Shown in pieces: positions 44,363 through 56,324 of a stretch of DNA of 64,000 nt (its first letter is position 1; each line of letters begins with the position of its first letter). The stretch lies in contig CAJNAR010000157.1 of the NCBI GenBank assembly GCA_905220665.1, positions 372,001 to 436,000 on the forward strand, written 5' to 3'. This DNA comes from Albugo candida (Eukaryota; Oomycota; Peronosporomycetes; Albuginales; Albuginaceae). The notes under the pieces are model-generated. The model saw only the letters and a program-made list of their open reading frames with translations, was not told the origin of the DNA and made no database searches. Position numbers and translations under genes: made by a program.

Positions 44363-47300
44363 ATGGGGCAATCCTGCGTGACACAGCTAGAGGATCGAAG
44401 CTGTAAGAATCCAACTTTCACAAACTATAGCAACGACGTAGTAAATAATGTCCAACGAGCTGAAAAGAAGCAAGAAAAAACCGTCTTGCTAAGCTTTGAT
44501 AATTTGGATAAGCAAATCATCGAATTTCTGCTCGCTCGTTCTAAGAAATTTCACCTTGGAATTACACATAGTCAAAGCCGAACAAGTGAAGAACACAATC
44601 AGGTGTTTTTAAACTATGCACTTAATTTTTGGCATGGAATGCAAGACAGCAAACAACCATTCCGACTGAACCCTCCTGCTGACATCAGAATACGCTTCGG
44701 TTCGAATTATCAGTACGAAATTGATCAACAAAAGCAATGGATCTTTGGATTAGAAGACAAAGTGTTTCATTTTATGGCGATCGGAAAGTCCAGCGATTTC
44801 GACACTACTATTTTGACGCAATTTGCTCGCAAAGGAAACATAACGCCATCGAAGCAATTCCAGAAGGCTATTAAAACCTTACTTTTGAAATATTTGAACA
44901 GGACCCTGGCTTCACGCTTTCAGAGCGTTTGTAAATCGCTGAAGTGTTGTATTCTTGTAAACGCTCTCCATCTGTGCAGCAATCAGAGTATACAAAAGGT
45001 TTCGAATATGAAGATACAGTTCAGAAAGGATGGCTTAAAGCATGATGACGAAAAGATAATTCTTCGACTCTGTTCCATAGACTGGCAGGATCAAGTAAGA
45101 GACTGCGTGCACAACGCACGGGATCTCGTCGGGCAGATTGTGCGTCTACGACCAGGGATTGAACCTTACACAAGTATTGGTTGGTTTGTATGGTATTCAT
45201 TCCACTCATGCCTTCAGCCCCAACAGCAACTATGGGAGCTTTTTCTGTTCTATGTAGGAAATGTGTTTGAAACAGGGCGCTTTTTTGATTTTGCCTTGGA
45301 AAAAATGCTTTTGTACACAGCTTCAGAAGTAATCAAAGAATGCGATTTTGAAGCTGCGATATTGTGCTGCAAATGGAACAATTACGTCGAATCAATCGAG
45401 CTCAATCTGGTTGCTCTCAACGCAAATGTGGCACTCAATGGGATAGATATCTGCCACGTTACGATGGATTCAATCACCGCCGCGATGGCTATCACAGCAC
45501 GTGAATTTGAACAATATTTGGTTACGAATAAGGTCATACATGTTTCTTTACAACATCAGCAGCAATTTGAAGAGTGCTTATCGAATCAGGTTAATTCTCG
45601 TGTTAATCTGCTAATAGCATGGTCGATGTGGTTCAGACTGCATTTCTCACCCTGGTTTGTAGAGAAGGAATGGATCACTTATGTACACGGAATGATGGAT
45701 TTTTTGGAAATCTGCTTCTCAAGATGTTGTGAAGAGTGCGTGTACTGCTCCTTAAAGTGCATGGAAGTAGCCTGCCATCCAAGCATATGGGCAGATGTAC
45801 ATAACTGCTTGACGGACCACAAATGCAAACATGCTTGTGAGCTTTGTACTAAAGGATGTCCACAATTCTTCAGAGTTGCCCGTTGTTGCAAAGGTACTAA
45901 TCATTTCGGTAAGCATGTTTGCAGCAGCTATCACGACTGCGGAGAGTACTGTGAAAACTCGGATTCATCTACGTGTGGCCTCAATTGCATCCTGCCGTAT
46001 GACCATGAAGGAAAACATTCATGTGGTGTCTTGAAACATTCTTGTCCAAAAGTTTGTCAAGGTTCAGGGTGCACTCACATCTGCACGGATTATATTGAGA
46101 ATGCGCACGCAATACACGCGTGCCAAGAGTTACGTTGCGCCCATGGATGCGCAATGCACGAGTGTAGGCAACGATGTTCATCTCTAGACCATTTTCACGG
46201 TCAGGATAGCATAAGCGATCAATTTCGCCTCGAAAGAATTAGGAGCATGGGCTTGACTCATATGGCTATGTTTGATCACATTGCTTCAGCTCCACATCAG
46301 TGCAAGTTCTCGCATCAATGCCCGGAAACATGCGATCTGCCGGGAAACTGCATTCTCCAACTCCGAGATTCACATGACAATGTCGTGCATATCATCGACA
46401 GCGCGCTCGACCGTGCTACCTGGAAGGCTTTACAGATTCAGGATCTTTTAAACCTCATTAACAGTAGCAGGAATGGGATATCGCTCAAATTAAATCTGGT
46501 TTCTGTACGGCAACGGTGCTCAGAAAGGTTGTTACCATGTGCTAGGTCACATGAAGGCGTTCATTATTGCTCTATGAACGTTTGCAGTCATAATGAGAAT
46601 GATTATATGAGATATGCGTCTCCACATCGAGACTTTGAGAGATCCATACGAGCGCACTTTTGTGAAGAGTGTTGTCCTCGTTGTGGAGGATCTTGCATTT
46701 ATCCGGTTGGTCATCATGGACCTCATACCACTATTCATGCCGTGTCCGCTGATGACCAAATGGATTGTGCTGAATATTGTCACATAAAATCTCATGAGCA
46801 TTATGTCGAATGCTGGAAGCCGATGCAATGCCCGTTTCAGGCGTATGAGGAATGCGGTGATGGAATTATACATAGGGTGTCGCATTCACGTTTCTGGTCT
46901 CTTTTGCGCTGGCAGGATCCTTCATGGCGAAAATACAAGTCACAAGTTGAGGTGGCCACGTTGAAGGATAGATATGAAGATTTTCAGTGTGTCAAGAATA
47001 GTGATATACTTGAATCCGTCAAGCAGCGGCATTTCATTTTTGCTCTGGATTGTTCCGATACGATGATAGGCGAACCATGGAAAAGAATGCTGGTCTCGAT
47101 GCATTCGTTTATTCACCGAATTTCGCCCAGCAGAGTTGAATGTAATACAAAGCAGTGGCGAGGATGCAATAATGATGTCATCTCAGTAATGACTTTCAAT
47201 AAGGAAGCGCGTTGGTTTTGTACCGAATTGTCTGTTCAGCTATTCTTAGACTGCGAAAAGGCTATAACGTTCCGAGGCGGGAGGAAGCGGTATACTGCTG

Positions 47301-47548
47301 CATTACGCTTGATAGGGGAAGCGTTGAAGAAAAATGAGCACACAAGGTATACTTCGGTTGTATTTATTTACACAGATGGAAAGAAAGGTGAAAGGTTTGA
47401 TGCGCTTAACGACTTTGCGGAAAAATTCCGATGTAGACATTCCGACGGATTGAACGGCTTCGAAGTAGTGGGTCACGGAGATGTGCGTATGGCCTTTTTG
47501 GTGGATTTTGCTTATCGCCTAGGAGCGCGATGCACCACGAAAACCTAG
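44363..47548 (+). CDS. Cys/His-rich protein with C-terminal VWFA domain
   Basis: This is a single uninterrupted frame of 1061 residues with three parts. Residues 1-450 are helical, without a recognised domain, and contain several tryptophan-rich stretches (WFVWYSFHSCLQP). Residues about 454-870 hold more than 60 cysteines and many histidines in irregular repeats such as CKHACELCTKGC, CGLNCILPYDHEGKHSCG, CPETCDLPGNC and CPRCGGSCIYPVGHHGPH, resembling chains of NFX1-like zinc modules. Residues about 888-1058 form a von Willebrand factor A domain with the metal-ion (MIDAS) motif D-C-S-D-T at 896-900 (FALDCSDTM) and a later YTDGKKGER strand. Comparable zinc-rich plus VWFA proteins in protists often carry a large GTPase at the N-terminus. 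None is visible here. The protein lacks a signal peptide. Function is unknown. Confidence 0.8.
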   Translation: MGQSCVTQLEDRSCKNPTFTNYSNDVVNNVQRAEKKQEKTVLLSFDNLDKQIIEFLLARSKKFHLGITHSQSRTSEEHNQVFLNYALNFWHGMQDSKQPFRLNPPADIRIRFGSNYQYEIDQQKQWIFGLEDKVFHFMAIGKSSDFDTTILTQFARKGNITPSKQFQKAIKTLLLKYLNRTLASRFQSVCKSLKCCILVNALHLCSNQSIQKVSNMKIQFRKDGLKHDDEKIILRLCSIDWQDQVRDCVHNARDLVGQIVRLRPGIEPYTSIGWFVWYSFHSCLQPQQQLWELFLFYVGNVFETGRFFDFALEKMLLYTASEVIKECDFEAAILCCKWNNYVESIELNLVALNANVALNGIDICHVTMDSITAAMAITAREFEQYLVTNKVIHVSLQHQQQFEECLSNQVNSRVNLLIAWSMWFRLHFSPWFVEKEWITYVHGMMDFLEICFSRCCEECVYCSLKCMEVACHPSIWADVHNCLTDHKCKHACELCTKGCPQFFRVARCCKGTNHFGKHVCSSYHDCGEYCENSDSSTCGLNCILPYDHEGKHSCGVLKHSCPKVCQGSGCTHICTDYIENAHAIHACQELRCAHGCAMHECRQRCSSLDHFHGQDSISDQFRLERIRSMGLTHMAMFDHIASAPHQCKFSHQCPETCDLPGNCILQLRDSHDNVVHIIDSALDRATWKALQIQDLLNLINSSRNGISLKLNLVSVRQRCSERLLPCARSHEGVHYCSMNVCSHNENDYMRYASPHRDFERSIRAHFCEECCPRCGGSCIYPVGHHGPHTTIHAVSADDQMDCAEYCHIKSHEHYVECWKPMQCPFQAYEECGDGIIHRVSHSRFWSLLRWQDPSWRKYKSQVEVATLKDRYEDFQCVKNSDILESVKQRHFIFALDCSDTMIGEPWKRMLVSMHSFIHRISPSRVECNTKQWRGCNNDVISVMTFNKEARWFCTELSVQLFLDCEKAITFRGGRKRYTAALRLIGEALKKNEHTRYTSVVFIYTDGKKGERFDALNDFAEKFRCRHSDGLNGFEVVGHGDVRMAFLVDFAYRLGARCTTKT

Positions 47549-48963
47549 TGATAGCGCTGGTGTGTCATATTATACACTAAGCGGGATTGATTTGCATGAA
47601 GAACGCGATCGTTTCACGAGCCAAATCATCAAAAAGACGTGCTTTTTGGCTTCTTTTTAAGAAATTTTCTCAATCCAGCTTCAAGTTGTCATCTATTGAA
47701 GGGCAAATTAATTGACGAATTGTTGCAGGGTTGAGAATGATGCTGATCCCAAGTTACGTTACGGTTTTGGGCGCGTACAAACTTTCTATGTTTGATCTGG
47801 ATATCCCTCTATGTTGTTCATGCTTGATACTATAGTGCCACAAGGGCTAAAAATGCAAACATGTATTGGTCGAAGGTTACAGAGCATCACAATCCATCCT
47901 GCAGTATGAGAAGAAATTGATGTGCACATTGCACTCATTTGACACTGACAATTGCAAATCATAATTGGCTTTCGTACTCCCGCCTTTAGTGTATTGTAAT
48001 TGACACCAACGCAACGTCTGATGGAATTTCACAATGTAGATCGCCTCTACTACATCCGTCTCCTGTTTTGCTTACAGTTGAGCCCACCGCGTGACTATAC
48101 GCTCCTTGCCTCGTAGAAATAGCTTATATTACACAATTATACCGATACCAATCGGCTACAGCACAGATGTCCAATTGCCTGGCAACATGCTGATTTTGAC
48201 GTATTTGAGAGACTCGCTACCCAGGTGAGTGGGCGCTTTGTCGAGGTCATAAGACAATGATGGTCTTGGCGATTCATCTGATACTGGGCTGTCCTCCACC
48301 ACATCGTGACATGGCGCGAATCGCCCAGCTCATGATCGAGCTTGAGCACCTACTACTAAATTGCTCTGCGCTTTCATGGTTGAGACAGAGTGGTTGAATC
48401 GTCATTTGACAAGAAAGGGAGCTTTACAACGCGTCAACGTCCTACGTAAAAATACAGAGCGATCTCCTTGGTCGACTTGCTAGTAGACTAGCACGATATA
48501 TCTTGCTATCTGTAGTGTGGCAATAGTACAAGACGGTCGCAGGCGAAGGCATCGGTGAACTGATGAAGTCAGCGCGTCAAAAGTCAATCACCAAGAGCTT
48601 GCCGATCTCACCTCACCATGATGTGCCAATTGGGACCCTTGACCCACTTTCATAGTCGTAGAGTCGTCTCTAGAGTCTAGCTACTGCAAACCCTTGCGGG
48701 CTGGTGTTATGGTATCTTGTCACGTAGAAATCTGCGTTAGCTTAAAATATTGATCCTGAGAATCCCGCCTTCCAAAAAGGTCTACGTGTCTGAACGCTCT
48801 TTCGGTTGTGATCTTGAATATTGCTGCAGAAAAATGTGACCATTCTCAAGGTTAACTCGTACAAAATGGTACAGGTCTCTGATATGCTTTCATGCACTTG
48901 AGAAACTCGGGATACTTTGCCAAATCGATCACTACCTATTTGTCTCAAAAATTTCTGCAATCG
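47549..48963. other. Gene-poor stretch, nothing recognised
   Basis: Frames of 72 codons or fewer occur on both strands, and no exon chain, RNA gene or element end could be supported. Confidence 0.5.
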
Positions 48964-49349
48964 TCATAGTGATCTTGATCGTTCTCTGCTGCTTCCGAGA
49001 GGGCGATGTTTTCGCTTCTTGCTGCGCCGCCTGATATAGCCATTGATCAGGGATCTGCTACCACTGGAGATTGTTGAGAGCCGTATCACATACCCAATCT
49101 GAATCAAAGCATCCGCTGAATTTGCAACAACAGAGAAAAGAAAGAATATCATGCTTTGCGTGTGAATGTACTCTTCTTGCGTGAGGGCGTATGTTTGCGT
49201 CGCGAATTCATTGGCTTGGTGCCTTTACGTCCCGAGCGGAGTCTAGACGGGCAATCACCATCACCTAAAAAAGAGGATCGAATGCATAACAGCAGAGAGG
49301 ATCGTTTATCGTGGATCCATATATGTGCTCCTACTCTGCATGGGTCCAA
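48964..49349 (-). CDS. Possible RS-rich gene, 3' part
   Basis: The last block can be spliced at GG|GTATGT..CTCCAG|T to read ANSADALIQIGGSRSLINGY and then a basic arginine/serine tail (RRRSKKRKHRPLGSSRERSR) with stop at 48964. Upstream, the frame 49149-49349 is also arginine/serine-rich (NSRRKHTPSRKKSTFTRKA). The proposed intron is only about 30 nt, and the join between the two frames was not found. It may be a real nuclear RS-type protein, a decayed copy or chance. The 5' end is undefined. Confidence 0.25.
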
Positions 49350-49352
49350 ATG

Positions 49353-52300
49353 CTATTGAATTAAGTATAGCAACTTATTTGCTGGATTTGCTAGCGCGCT
49401 AGATATAGCTCAAAGAAGCATTTGAGATAAACCCTGGTTTCGAGTGCGGTGTGTGCAACATCCTTGGTAGACAGGTTAACGTTCGTAAGAGCACCAACCT
49501 GGTATAGTCGCCCTCCGTTCGACATCGTCATTACCTCCTACCATATACGATGCGATCATCTATGGCGAGTGATTTAGATGGATAAATCAATTTCTTATTC
49601 AGCACAATCTCCTGGAGAATTTAAATGTGTCGTGTACCACCAAATTGATCAAGTACAACGAGACGCAAAGCCGCGCCCCGCTCACTTCTATGGCCAGAAT
49701 CAATAAACAAATGAGTCTTTATTTGATGTCCATCATGTATACATATTGCGGCGTTATCGAGCCGCCTTTTCGCTTCATTCGCTTTGATTTGATGGCCCGT
49801 CTTATTGGAGTAGATATCATTCTTCTTTCCTGATCGTCCAGCGCATTGTTTCCTATCTTGAACGCTTGGTATGTTTTAATTCCGTAGTCATATGTCAATT
49901 TCATCACATATCTATATACAGGAGAAGGGATACACAAGTTCTCGCATCGAACTCCGAACGTTATGCTAGTGCCATTATCAGGAGTTTTGTACGAATTACT
50001 CAAGTTGGGGATCACTAAAACATCCTCGTTAATGGAAGCACCGATCCTGTTGTGATATTATGCTAGTGACTTGATCTTTCTGATATGCTCTCGCAGATCA
50101 TCTCGTCGATGATCTCCTATAGAGAATTGCTGGAATCGTATTGTGGAGAATGCAGAGCTTTTGAGGCTTGTAGACTTACCAAACAACGACCAAATTTTCT
50201 CCAAATTTCGGCCAATGCATCCTTCACACAGAACAGAGGAACTCCATCTTGCAGTCTACTCTTCCTTCCTCATCGTAAGGGCGATTGGGCTATAAACGTG
50301 CTATTTGGCTCTATTGCACACCACCTAGAAAGTGTAGGTGCAGGAAAATCAAAATCAAACCTCGCACGGTCTTGGAAAAGGCAAACTGATGAAATATGAA
50401 GGTTCGCATAAGCACTTGTTGTAACTCAGTGGGCACTTGGAACTCGAATTAGTGTGCTTGCATTAAGCAGAACGTATCTGCGAGCACACTATGTAGTTTT
50501 GTAGTAGTCTTGATTATTGTGCAAATATTTTTCTAAATGCGACACAATCAATAAGCGCAATCATGTATGTGCTTCGGCACCTCGCTTAGCTGCACTACAA
50601 GGCAGATGATAGCCACGTCAAGAACATGTGCAGTGAAATAAGATACTTTTCGTGGTCTTAAATGAGTATCGCAAGACTATATGCAGACATTGCTTTGAAC
50701 AAACGTACATGAGGCCTGCTGTGTAGCAATCAAGATTGTTACATGCTGGTGATGATACTCCTTCATACTCCGTGTACTCAGGAAAAAATATTGTCCAAAA
50801 CATCAATCATCGCTGCAGAATCCTGAAAAGGAAAAAAGTGTTTGAATATTTTTTTTTTTAAAAATCTGTTTGAATATTTGCAAATGTCACCTTCAATATG
50901 GTAACTCTGTGTGTCAATACACTCAACTTTCGTTTAGATCAGTGACGTTGACAGTCAGTCTCTTGTGCCACCTCCTTCCGACTGAATCTGGTAAGTGCGC
51001 AACCTGAACGCTTACTATTCACCGGTGCCCATCGTTTCTCACTGATTGTCCGACGGCATTTCCTGAGAAAAACTCACGTTTTCTACCGAATCAAATTTTT
51101 CTCCAGTGACTAGCTAAGCGTTCTACAAATTTGATACACATCTAATACAAGTAGCTCGGAATGAGGTTGAAATTGGCGATATATTTTCGCGTTCATTTGA
51201 GACTTGTATTCATATGTAGCTGCTCAATAAAGAGTTCGAATGCATGCGACACAATCATGCGTTATTTGATTAGATCGAATGATAAACGCATCGAGGAGTC
51301 CGGCATAATAGGTAAAAAAATGCACTTTTTTTCTAAACAAGATGGTGTTCATTGTATCGACTAAATACTACCTGTGCTACTTTGAGTCGATTGAAAAAAT
51401 TTCGGACAATAAGATGGCATGTAAATTTGGTTGCATGGGTTTGAGACCTAAAGCATCATAACACACTCGAAAAGAATGCAATACTTAATCGATTTATGCG
51501 AAGCAGTGCTCAAGTGAGGCGCGTTCAAGCTGGTTTATAGTGAGGCGTTTACGGAAAGGGACCAGACACACGCGTGGCTCTGAGTACATATTTATTAGAC
51601 CGATTATTGGAGTCAAACTGTGGGAGCATTTGGCCTACATTAGTCAGGCTTTGATTTTGACAATTATATTACTGTGGTACGCGAACGACGCACAAACCAC
51701 ATGGTCGTGTTCATATAGATTCTGAATGCTGCCGACTTCTCCGCTGCGCATTGAAAGAGAGCTCAGATAGTTGCAGCAGATGTGGTGCAAATGCATTGCG
51801 TGTCTTCATCGATGGTTGCATATCTCCCTAATTAAACAGACTAAACACATTGGGCAGGTGAAGCGCAATCTCGTTGTAAACGAAGAGAGCTTTGATGTTG
51901 TAGCAGCTCTTCGCGCAGTCGTCGGCATTTGTGTCGAGAAGAAAGTCTTTTTTGACAAAACTCTGGATTGACTGTGCTTGTATACTTGTACTTATCCGGT
52001 CTAGTTGTTTTGAGTTGTTCGGTATTCACCGGGATGGAAAAAAAATTCTACACGCAGACAAACGACTCCGATTTTGTCCGGTCAAGTTCAATTACTGTCA
52101 AAGCTACATTCAGAAAAGTGCATGAGAAGTTCGAGCGAGAAGCCCTGCAATATAAGACGAATGCTTGGTCGAATTGCTCACGTACGGCTAGGACGACATG
52201 TGCAGACTTCAATCTTTTGTCAATTAAGCGGTCGTGTCAAATACAATTATCCGACGTGTATACACATTCGACACGCTGAGACACTCGACACTCTTTTGCT

Positions 52301-53845
52301 TGAATAATTAAGGACTCTTATCACAATAGGGATTGTTCATTCAGCTGAGGTCAGCCTACGTTTCCTACGGATCAGTCTTGCTAAGACTTGTCATTTTGCG
52401 GGCAACTGTAGAACGTTTAACTCTTCAACGTATTTTGTGAGACCGACGTAATGATCAATATCGAATTATTTGTGTACCAAGCACTGCATTACATCATCTT
52501 TAATGCTTTTGCAAAGAAGGATTGCAACATTTGTGTACCGACGTAGTTTTTGCCGAAGTCGAGTAATCTAAGATTTCACTGCTTTACGAACTCCCATCTC
52601 GGCTTAGCCAGCAGACAAAAATGTGGCTCTTCTGTCTACTCATTCACAACATCGAAATCAAGCACAATCATTTACCAAGAAGACTCGTATCGTTATGGCC
52701 GATCCCGACTATTTCAACGCATTATCGCTAGTGGGACGTTTGCATCAGTAGGGCCTTGAAAAAATCGTCAATTCTGAGCCGATTCTATCTCGCTTCCTGT
52801 ATGTGGTAAACGGTGTCACCGAGTGTCGTCGCCGCAGGCATTCTGCCGTCATGAAACGTCAGATATTATTTTGAGTACACAGCGAGAAATTTGAAGCGTG
52901 GTCACTAATATAGGATGCAAAAGTAATTCGTTTATCTTTGAAGATCTTATGGTATTGTGAGATTTAAGATTGGACTTTCACTTCAAAGCGTATGAGGATA
53001 TACGGCATACATTGACAGAAAGACGACATGAAACTCGCAGCGACCCAGCGACCTGGTGCAGTGGTGGTCGCAATCGCTGAAAACAGTATGGGTTTTGTTG
53101 ATTTGTCAAGTTCTTCAACAAATGGTAAAGCTTTCCTCTGCTGAATATTCAAAACTATCGTTTTCACGCTCAAAATTGACCCAATTAGCTGCACTAAACA
53201 CATGACTGAGTTTGTAAGAAGTGACGACTCTAGCGACTAAGGCTATTCGGCAACTCATGTCCTATCTTGCTGAATCCTACGAAGCTGGAAATGGGTAGAG
53301 TCGACCATATGCCACACAACTCCGGAGAATGCATGTCGAGTGCACTGAGCCCTGTTTAAAGGGATACCCAGCTCTTTTAACAGATGTTTTGCTGGAGCTA
53401 CTTTTTTTGGTCTACAGTAGCCATATCGGCTGGTCGTCCGATAAGCAATCACCGAGTTCGACAATTCGATCAACTTCCATGCGATACATTCCGTTCAGGC
53501 TACACGTTCGCCGATTATCGCGGCACTCTAATAATCGGAAAAACACATTCAGTTGTCAATACTACTGCTTAAATAGTTGAGCAAAAATCATCTGATGCGT
53601 TTTCCAAGCTCGGAGATCATTGCTGCGGATATAGCAGCGGCGTGTGCATTTGCATCTGCAAAGTCAGATCCCAATGCACACGGCCATTTTGTATCATGTA
53701 GGATGAACATCAGATTGGGAATCCCCTGACATTTCAGCCTATGTTACAAGCTTGACAAAATCTCTCTGACTCAGTGATACCGCAATCAAGCGCTGGATGC
53801 ATAGTATCAGCTGTCACATGTACTAGTATTTCATGTTCCAAGCAA
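49353..53845. other. Gene-poor region left of the transposon
   Basis: Over 4.4 kb contains only short frames in every direction. The more protein-like are 49719-50015 (minus), 50085-50399 (plus), 51771-51971 (plus) and 52964-53203 (minus). None matches a family I know or chains to a neighbour. Decayed transposons or pseudogenes are the likeliest content, given the mobile elements that follow. Confidence 0.45.
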
Positions 53846-53854
53846 TTTAATAAA

Positions 53855-53965
53855 GGGATCCGCTAACGACCCATCACCCCCATAATTCCAGCCAATCACA
53901 GACCTCCAGTGGCTTTCCAGGGGAATCGCGATACAGTATTTTTCTAGAATACAAAATAACTCACC
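53855..53965 (+). repeat. MULE left terminal inverted repeat
   Basis: The outer GGGATCCGCTAACGACCC (53855-53872) and ATCAC match the reverse complement of the right end. Blocks of homology (AATTCCAGCCAATCACAGAC, ACAGTATT) follow to about 53965, with small indels. An AGCCAATC CCAAT box is included. Confidence 0.85.
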
Positions 53966-54045
53966 TTTGCCAAGTTCATAGTTGCCATCTTCTTTCCAAC
54001 TTCCGATCTCCACTCATATTAGTCTTTGTCAGCCTTATCATATCA

Positions 54046-56084
54046 ATGATGAACCTCCTTGACCTTGAATCTCTTCCTGACCATGTATTTGGCACCTTGA
54101 AGGAAACTCGTGATGCGGTTGACAAGTTGTTCCAAGATGAAGGGTATATAATGACCATCTTGCGCACCAGACACGTTGGAAACAAACCCTCTGGAGAGGT
54201 CATAGGACTTGACGTAGCATGCTCTTGCAGTGGAAGACTATGGACCATTTTTTTACAACAACAACAGCGTCAACGCATACGAGGAAGTCGCGCTACCGCT
54301 TGCAACTTAAGTTGTTGATTCGTCGGCGTGCAGAACTTGAATGGCTGGTAGAGCTTGGCATGCATGACCACAACCATGAAGTTTTTGTGGACCCTAAGGT
54401 CCATCCACAAGATCACGCACTCACAAATGAACAGCGCGCTGTGGCTATTGGTATTATCCTTGATGGTCTCCCATCTGTCCGCATTGTGGCAAGCATGAGA
54501 AGGCAAAATGTCTCGGTCACACCCCGTGACATTTACAACATCAAGCAAGCCGAGCGACGGCGTGTTTTGGGTGGACGCTCATCACTTGCTGCCCTACTTG
54601 ACAGCCTGGAAGGGAATGCCTCCACTCCATACTTCACCTAGTTCGATGATGAGCGCAAGCTTACTCACCTGCTTATTGTTTTTGCATCTGCAAAAGAAAT
54701 CTGTAGCAAATGCAGCGCCAACAAGATCTTGCTCATTGACTCAACGTACAAGACCAATCGCTTTGGTCTACCGCTTGCACATGCTGTTGGAGTTGCCGCT
54801 ACTGGCCAAAGCTTCACATTTGCATACTGCTTCATGTCAGCAGAAGGCGAGGACAACTACCTTTGGACCGTGCGCCTCATCCGTGAGGTTTTCAACAGGT
54901 TCTCTCTGCCAACATCTACTACGTTTGTCACTGATCGCGAGCTGGCGCTGATGAATGCACTGGATAGAGTCTTCCCAGATGCAATTTTTTTGCTGTGTCG
55001 CTGGCACATCAGCAAGAATATTCTGAGCAAGCAGCGGAAAACCTTTGCATAAATGGAAGCTTTCCAGAAGTTTAACCAAGCATAGAATGTACTTGTCTCG
55101 TCAAAAACTGCAGAGAACTACGAGACCCAGCTGGCATCAATGCGCACCGAACTCCCCCATCATGTCATGACATATCTTGAAGAGACATGGCTCATCTACA
55201 AGGACCGATTTGTGTATTACCTCTTGCGTGGCAAGCTGCATTTTGGGATTACCACAACTTCACGAGTAGAGGGTGCACATGCAACATTGAAAAATTGGAT
55301 TAGGGCATCCAATGGCGATATTCTGATAGTGGAGACAGCATGCAAGCTTGCCTGTGAGGGTCAGCTGGTTACAATTCGTCAGCAAACAGCATTGGATCGG
55401 GCTACCGCTGATTTACAATTTGGGGCAACTTTTGCTGCTGTCATGGGCAAGATTTCTGTGACCGCATTGAAGCTGGCTTTCAAACACTACAAGCAGCGTC
55501 AAGTAGCAGGCGAATGCTCAGGAAACTTTCAATCAACCCATGGCATTCCCTGCAAGCATCTCCTCCGCAATTCATCTCCGCTGGCTTGCGAGGATTTCCA
55601 CCAGCATTGGTGGTTGGTACAGCCAGCTTGTGCGGTTACACTACTAGAAGCAAACAACAATGAATCCATTGACGCAGATCTACAGAGAATTCGTAATGAA
55701 TTCAATGAAGCATCACAGTTCCACCGCCGGATGATTCGTGACCACCTTGCAACACTACCTGATGCCAAAGTATTCAATCCTGTTGTAATCCGAGCTCGTG
55801 GCCGACCTGCTGGTTCGCTAAACAGGAGGATCCCTACATCAGCCACGCAGAGGGACCCCTCACACTTTGAGCATTTTGAAGCATCTTTACAGCGACAAAG
55901 AAGATGCGGAAACTGTCGCCAGATTGGCCGCAATCAAAGGAGTTGCCAGAATCCAAAAGTAGCACCTGCATCGGCAGCACGAACAGCAGCAGCACTACAA
56001 GCAGCTGGCATTCTTGCAGCGCTTGGCGCTGCTGACGATTGGAAGTACCCAGGCTGGCCTACAGATGCCTGGGATCACATTTGA
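54046..56084 (+). pseudogene. MULE transposase, interrupted
   Basis: The FAR1/MULE-family transposase is readable almost throughout. The N-terminal part (54046 to about 54230, MMNLLDLESLPDHVFGTLKE) is in one frame, and a shift near 54220-54290 moves to the frame used to 56084. In that frame are a DNA-binding-like region ending DHNHEVF, the catalytic core LLIDSTYKTNRFGLPLAHAV with its first Asp, VTDRELALMNAL with the second Asp, the LLCRWHI motif, and SRVEGAHATLKNWI. A SWIM-like CSGNFQSTHGIPCKH follows, then a C-terminal knuckle CGNCRQIGRNQRSC. In-frame stops lie at 54639-54641, 55050-55052 and about 55081-55083. With one frameshift and three stops it cannot make a full enzyme, but the low damage suggests a fairly recent copy. 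Confidence 0.88.
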
Positions 56085-56194
56085 GTCCATAGAATTATAT
56101 CTTTTCGGAAATCTACTATATATCTATCTAGAATAGGCTTAAATTCCATCAATCCACGTTGCTTTGCAACGTGAACAATAACACCAATTCTAAA

Positions 56195-56315
56195 AGATGA
56201 ATTATTCTGTAAAAAAACAATACTGTATAGCGACTCCCCTGAAAAGTCTGTGATTGGCTGGAAATATGAGGGTGATGGGTCGTTAGCGAAAAGTGATGGG
56301 TCGTTAGCGGATCCT
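56195..56315 (-). repeat. MULE right terminal inverted repeat
   Basis: This is the mirror of the left end, with one extra internal copy of the terminal unit: GTGATGGGTCGTTAGCG occurs twice (about 56273-56289 and 56293-56309), whereas the left end has it once. Confidence 0.85.
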
Positions 56316-56324
56316 TTTAATAAA

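Larger units (their letters stand above)
53855..56315 (+). mobile_element. Mutator-like (MULE) DNA transposon
   Basis: This complete 2461-bp element is bounded by terminal inverted repeats and a 9-bp target duplication. The left end reads GGGATCCGCTAACGACCC, and the right end reads AGGATCCGCTAACGACCC on the opposite strand. Similarity between the ends continues inward for about 110 bp (CCAGCCAATCACAGAC, ATACAGTATT). The interior encodes one MULE transposase on the plus strand, now inactivated. The intact ends mean the copy could still be moved by a transposase acting in trans. It lies between a gene-poor region and a PLC-like gene and interrupts no identifiable gene. Confidence 0.92.
53846..56324. 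repeat. 9-bp target-site duplication pair TTTAATAAA
   Basis: TTTAATAAA occurs at 53846-53854 and again at 56316-56324, immediately outside the two inverted ends of the Mutator-like element. A 9-bp duplication is characteristic of Mutator/MULE insertion and fixes both boundaries of the element. Confidence 0.9.

Noticed and set aside
50845..50870. Poly-T/poly-A run as a possible LINE tail
   Set aside because: There are no retrotransposon coding remnants next to it and no target duplication.
52964..53203. 79-codon minus-strand frame suspected to be a transposase tail
   Set aside because: No transposase motif or inverted repeat supports it.
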